NCBI GenBank assembly: GCA_903898725.1
Contig: CAIUGQ010000403.1
Span: forward strand, 1 to 9,251
Reading direction: 5' to 3'
From: an uncultured Burkholderiales bacterium
GTDB lineage: Bacteria > Pseudomonadota > Gammaproteobacteria > Burkholderiales > Burkholderiaceae_E
Length of the DNA: 9,251 nt
The notes beneath the pieces were generated by a model. That model did no database searches. It was not told where the DNA came from and saw nothing but the letters and a program-made list of their open reading frames with translations. The position numbers and the translations under genes were made by a program. Below are positions 9,002 through 9,251 of this stretch, one piece after another. Position 1 is the first letter of the stretch, and each line of letters starts with the position of its first letter.

Positions 9002-9030
9002 CTCGATCCGAGCACGCTCGCCTATGCGAG
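9002..9030 (-). other. Leader segment with short competing hairpins
   Basis: Between the predicted transcription start and the terminator, four short complementary blocks alternate on the + strand: CTCG (9002-9005), CGAGC (9009-9013), GCTCGC (9016-9021), GCGAG (9026-9030). They can pair as 9017-9021 with 9026-9030 plus 9002-9005 with 9009-9012, or in other exclusive combinations. Each helix is only 4-5 bp, so the structure is tentative. Confidence 0.35.
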
Positions 9031-9045
9031 GTGTCTAGCCTGAAA

Positions 9046-9074
9046 AGTATAGCGGAAAAAGCGTCGGAGTTCCA
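9046..9074 (-). promoter_or_regulatory. Sigma70-like promoter of the rimP-nusA-infB operon
   Basis: Minus strand: -10 hexamer TATACT (9046-9051, 5 of 6 to TATAAT) preceded after 17 nt by TGGAAC (9069-9074, 3 of 6 to TTGACA). This is an AT-rich island in very GC-rich DNA, placed just after the upstream gene and before the operon. Transcription would start near 9036-9040, giving a leader of about 135 nt to rimP. The weak -35 and the lack of an extended -10 TG are the main doubts. Confidence 0.6.
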
Positions 9075-9129
9075 CTTCGGAGACACGGCGCATCGTGAAG
9101 CGACGTGCCCGGGGGCCGGAACCGGTCCG

Positions 9130-9156
9130 CCGCCGAGCCCGGGAACGGGCCGGCGG
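9130..9156 (-). other. GC-rich hairpin 3' of the upstream gene
   Basis: Arms 9130-9135 plus 9137-9141 pair with 9151-9156 plus 9146-9150 around a TTCC loop (minus strand), leaving one bulged T: 11 GC-rich base pairs about 30 nt after the stop of the right-edge gene. No T-tract follows, so it is not a canonical terminator; it may form the 3' end or a stability element of that transcript. Confidence 0.4.
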
Positions 9157-9185
9157 GGCGCCGCCGCAGGCCCACGCAGGCCCGC

Positions 9186-9251
9186 TCAGGCTCCGGCCGG
9201 GCCGCGACGGCGACCGCCGCCATTGCCACCGCCACCGCCGCCCGAGCGGCC
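9186..9251 (-). CDS. C-terminal tail of upstream gene, probably RluB pseudouridine synthase
   Basis: Only the last 21 codons and a TGA (9186-9188) are in the window. The frame, open to the right edge, encodes a Gly/Arg-rich tail: a run of six Gly, Asn, three Gly, three Arg, then GPAGA. In many Burkholderiales rluB (23S rRNA pseudouridine 2605 synthase) lies just upstream of rimP and ends in a long Gly/Arg-rich disordered tail, so rluB is the likely identity from position and composition. No catalytic part is visible, and another Gly/Arg-rich protein is possible. A short ATG-started open frame in another register over the same DNA lacks coding character and crosses the promoter; I take it as a shadow. 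Confidence 0.5.
   Translation of the reverse strand, partial: GRSGGGGGGNGGGRRRGPAGA

Noticed and set aside
8179..9015. 773-residue version of NusA starting inside rimP
   Set aside because: The frame is open by chance through rimP. Homology, a strong Shine-Dalgarno and the rimP stop position all place the start at 8178.
8910..9086. N-terminal extension of RimP from the ATG at 9084-9086
   Set aside because: It would start upstream of the predicted promoter -10 box, run through the intrinsic terminator, and add about 60 residues with no likeness to RimP N-termini.
8904..9185. Search for a tRNA (such as the metY of enterobacterial rimP operons), riboswitch or boxA-like element in the leader
   Set aside because: No cloverleaf, no T-loop GTTC block in suitable context and no boxA-like sequence was found; only the promoter, short stems and the terminator.
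9035..9235. 66-codon minus-strand open frame after the right-edge gene
   Set aside because: It overlaps the Gly/Arg tail in another frame, crosses the GC hairpin and the promoter, and shows no conserved feature.

Overview
The window carries, entirely on the minus strand, the conserved transcription/translation operon rimP-nusA-infB-rbfA-truB-typA. It is flanked by the 3' tip of an upstream gene (right edge) and the start of a small lipoprotein gene (left edge). The DNA is very GC-rich and third codon positions are almost always G or C. Gene order, the style of the IF2 N-terminus (MSSTNVSNFAAELK, then an IQVEVRKKRVFVQRD segment), NusA with two C-terminal acidic repeats, and typA directly after truB all point to a betaproteobacterium, most likely Burkholderiales. 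I cannot name the genus.

Layout in the direction of transcription (right to left). 9251-9186: last 21 codons of a gene with a Gly/Arg-rich tail, probably rluB. 9185-8904: non-coding region with a GC-rich hairpin, a sigma70-like promoter (TATACT at 9046-9051), a predicted leader of about 135 nt with short competing CTCG/CGAG pairings, and a textbook Rho-independent terminator (8972-8999) lying between promoter and first gene. 8903-8190: rimP, with an unusually long Ala/Lys-rich insertion. 8178-6694: nusA. 6678-3775: infB, with a long charged coiled-coil region and an RG-rich patch before the GTPase core. 3774-3681: a 94-nt gap with a perfect 8-bp hairpin. 3680-3225: rbfA. 3228-2242: truB, whose GTG start overlaps the rbfA stop. 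2223-364: typA/bipA. 340-1: a partial cysteine-containing lipoprotein of unknown function.

The genes fit one theme. RimP and RbfA mature the 30S subunit, TruB makes the T-loop pseudouridine of tRNA, IF2 starts translation, NusA controls transcript elongation and termination, and TypA is a ribosome-associated GTPase. Tight spacing (-4 to +18 nt, apart from the infB-rbfA gap) supports a polycistronic transcript. No mobile element, CRISPR array, phage gene or defence system is visible, and I do not see an undescribed multi-gene system. The most interesting points are the terminator in the leader (possible attenuation, plausibly involving NusA), the RimP insertion, the infB-rbfA hairpin and the trailing lipoprotein. 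Very long plus-strand open frames opposite these genes are explained by codon register and high GC3, and are not annotated.
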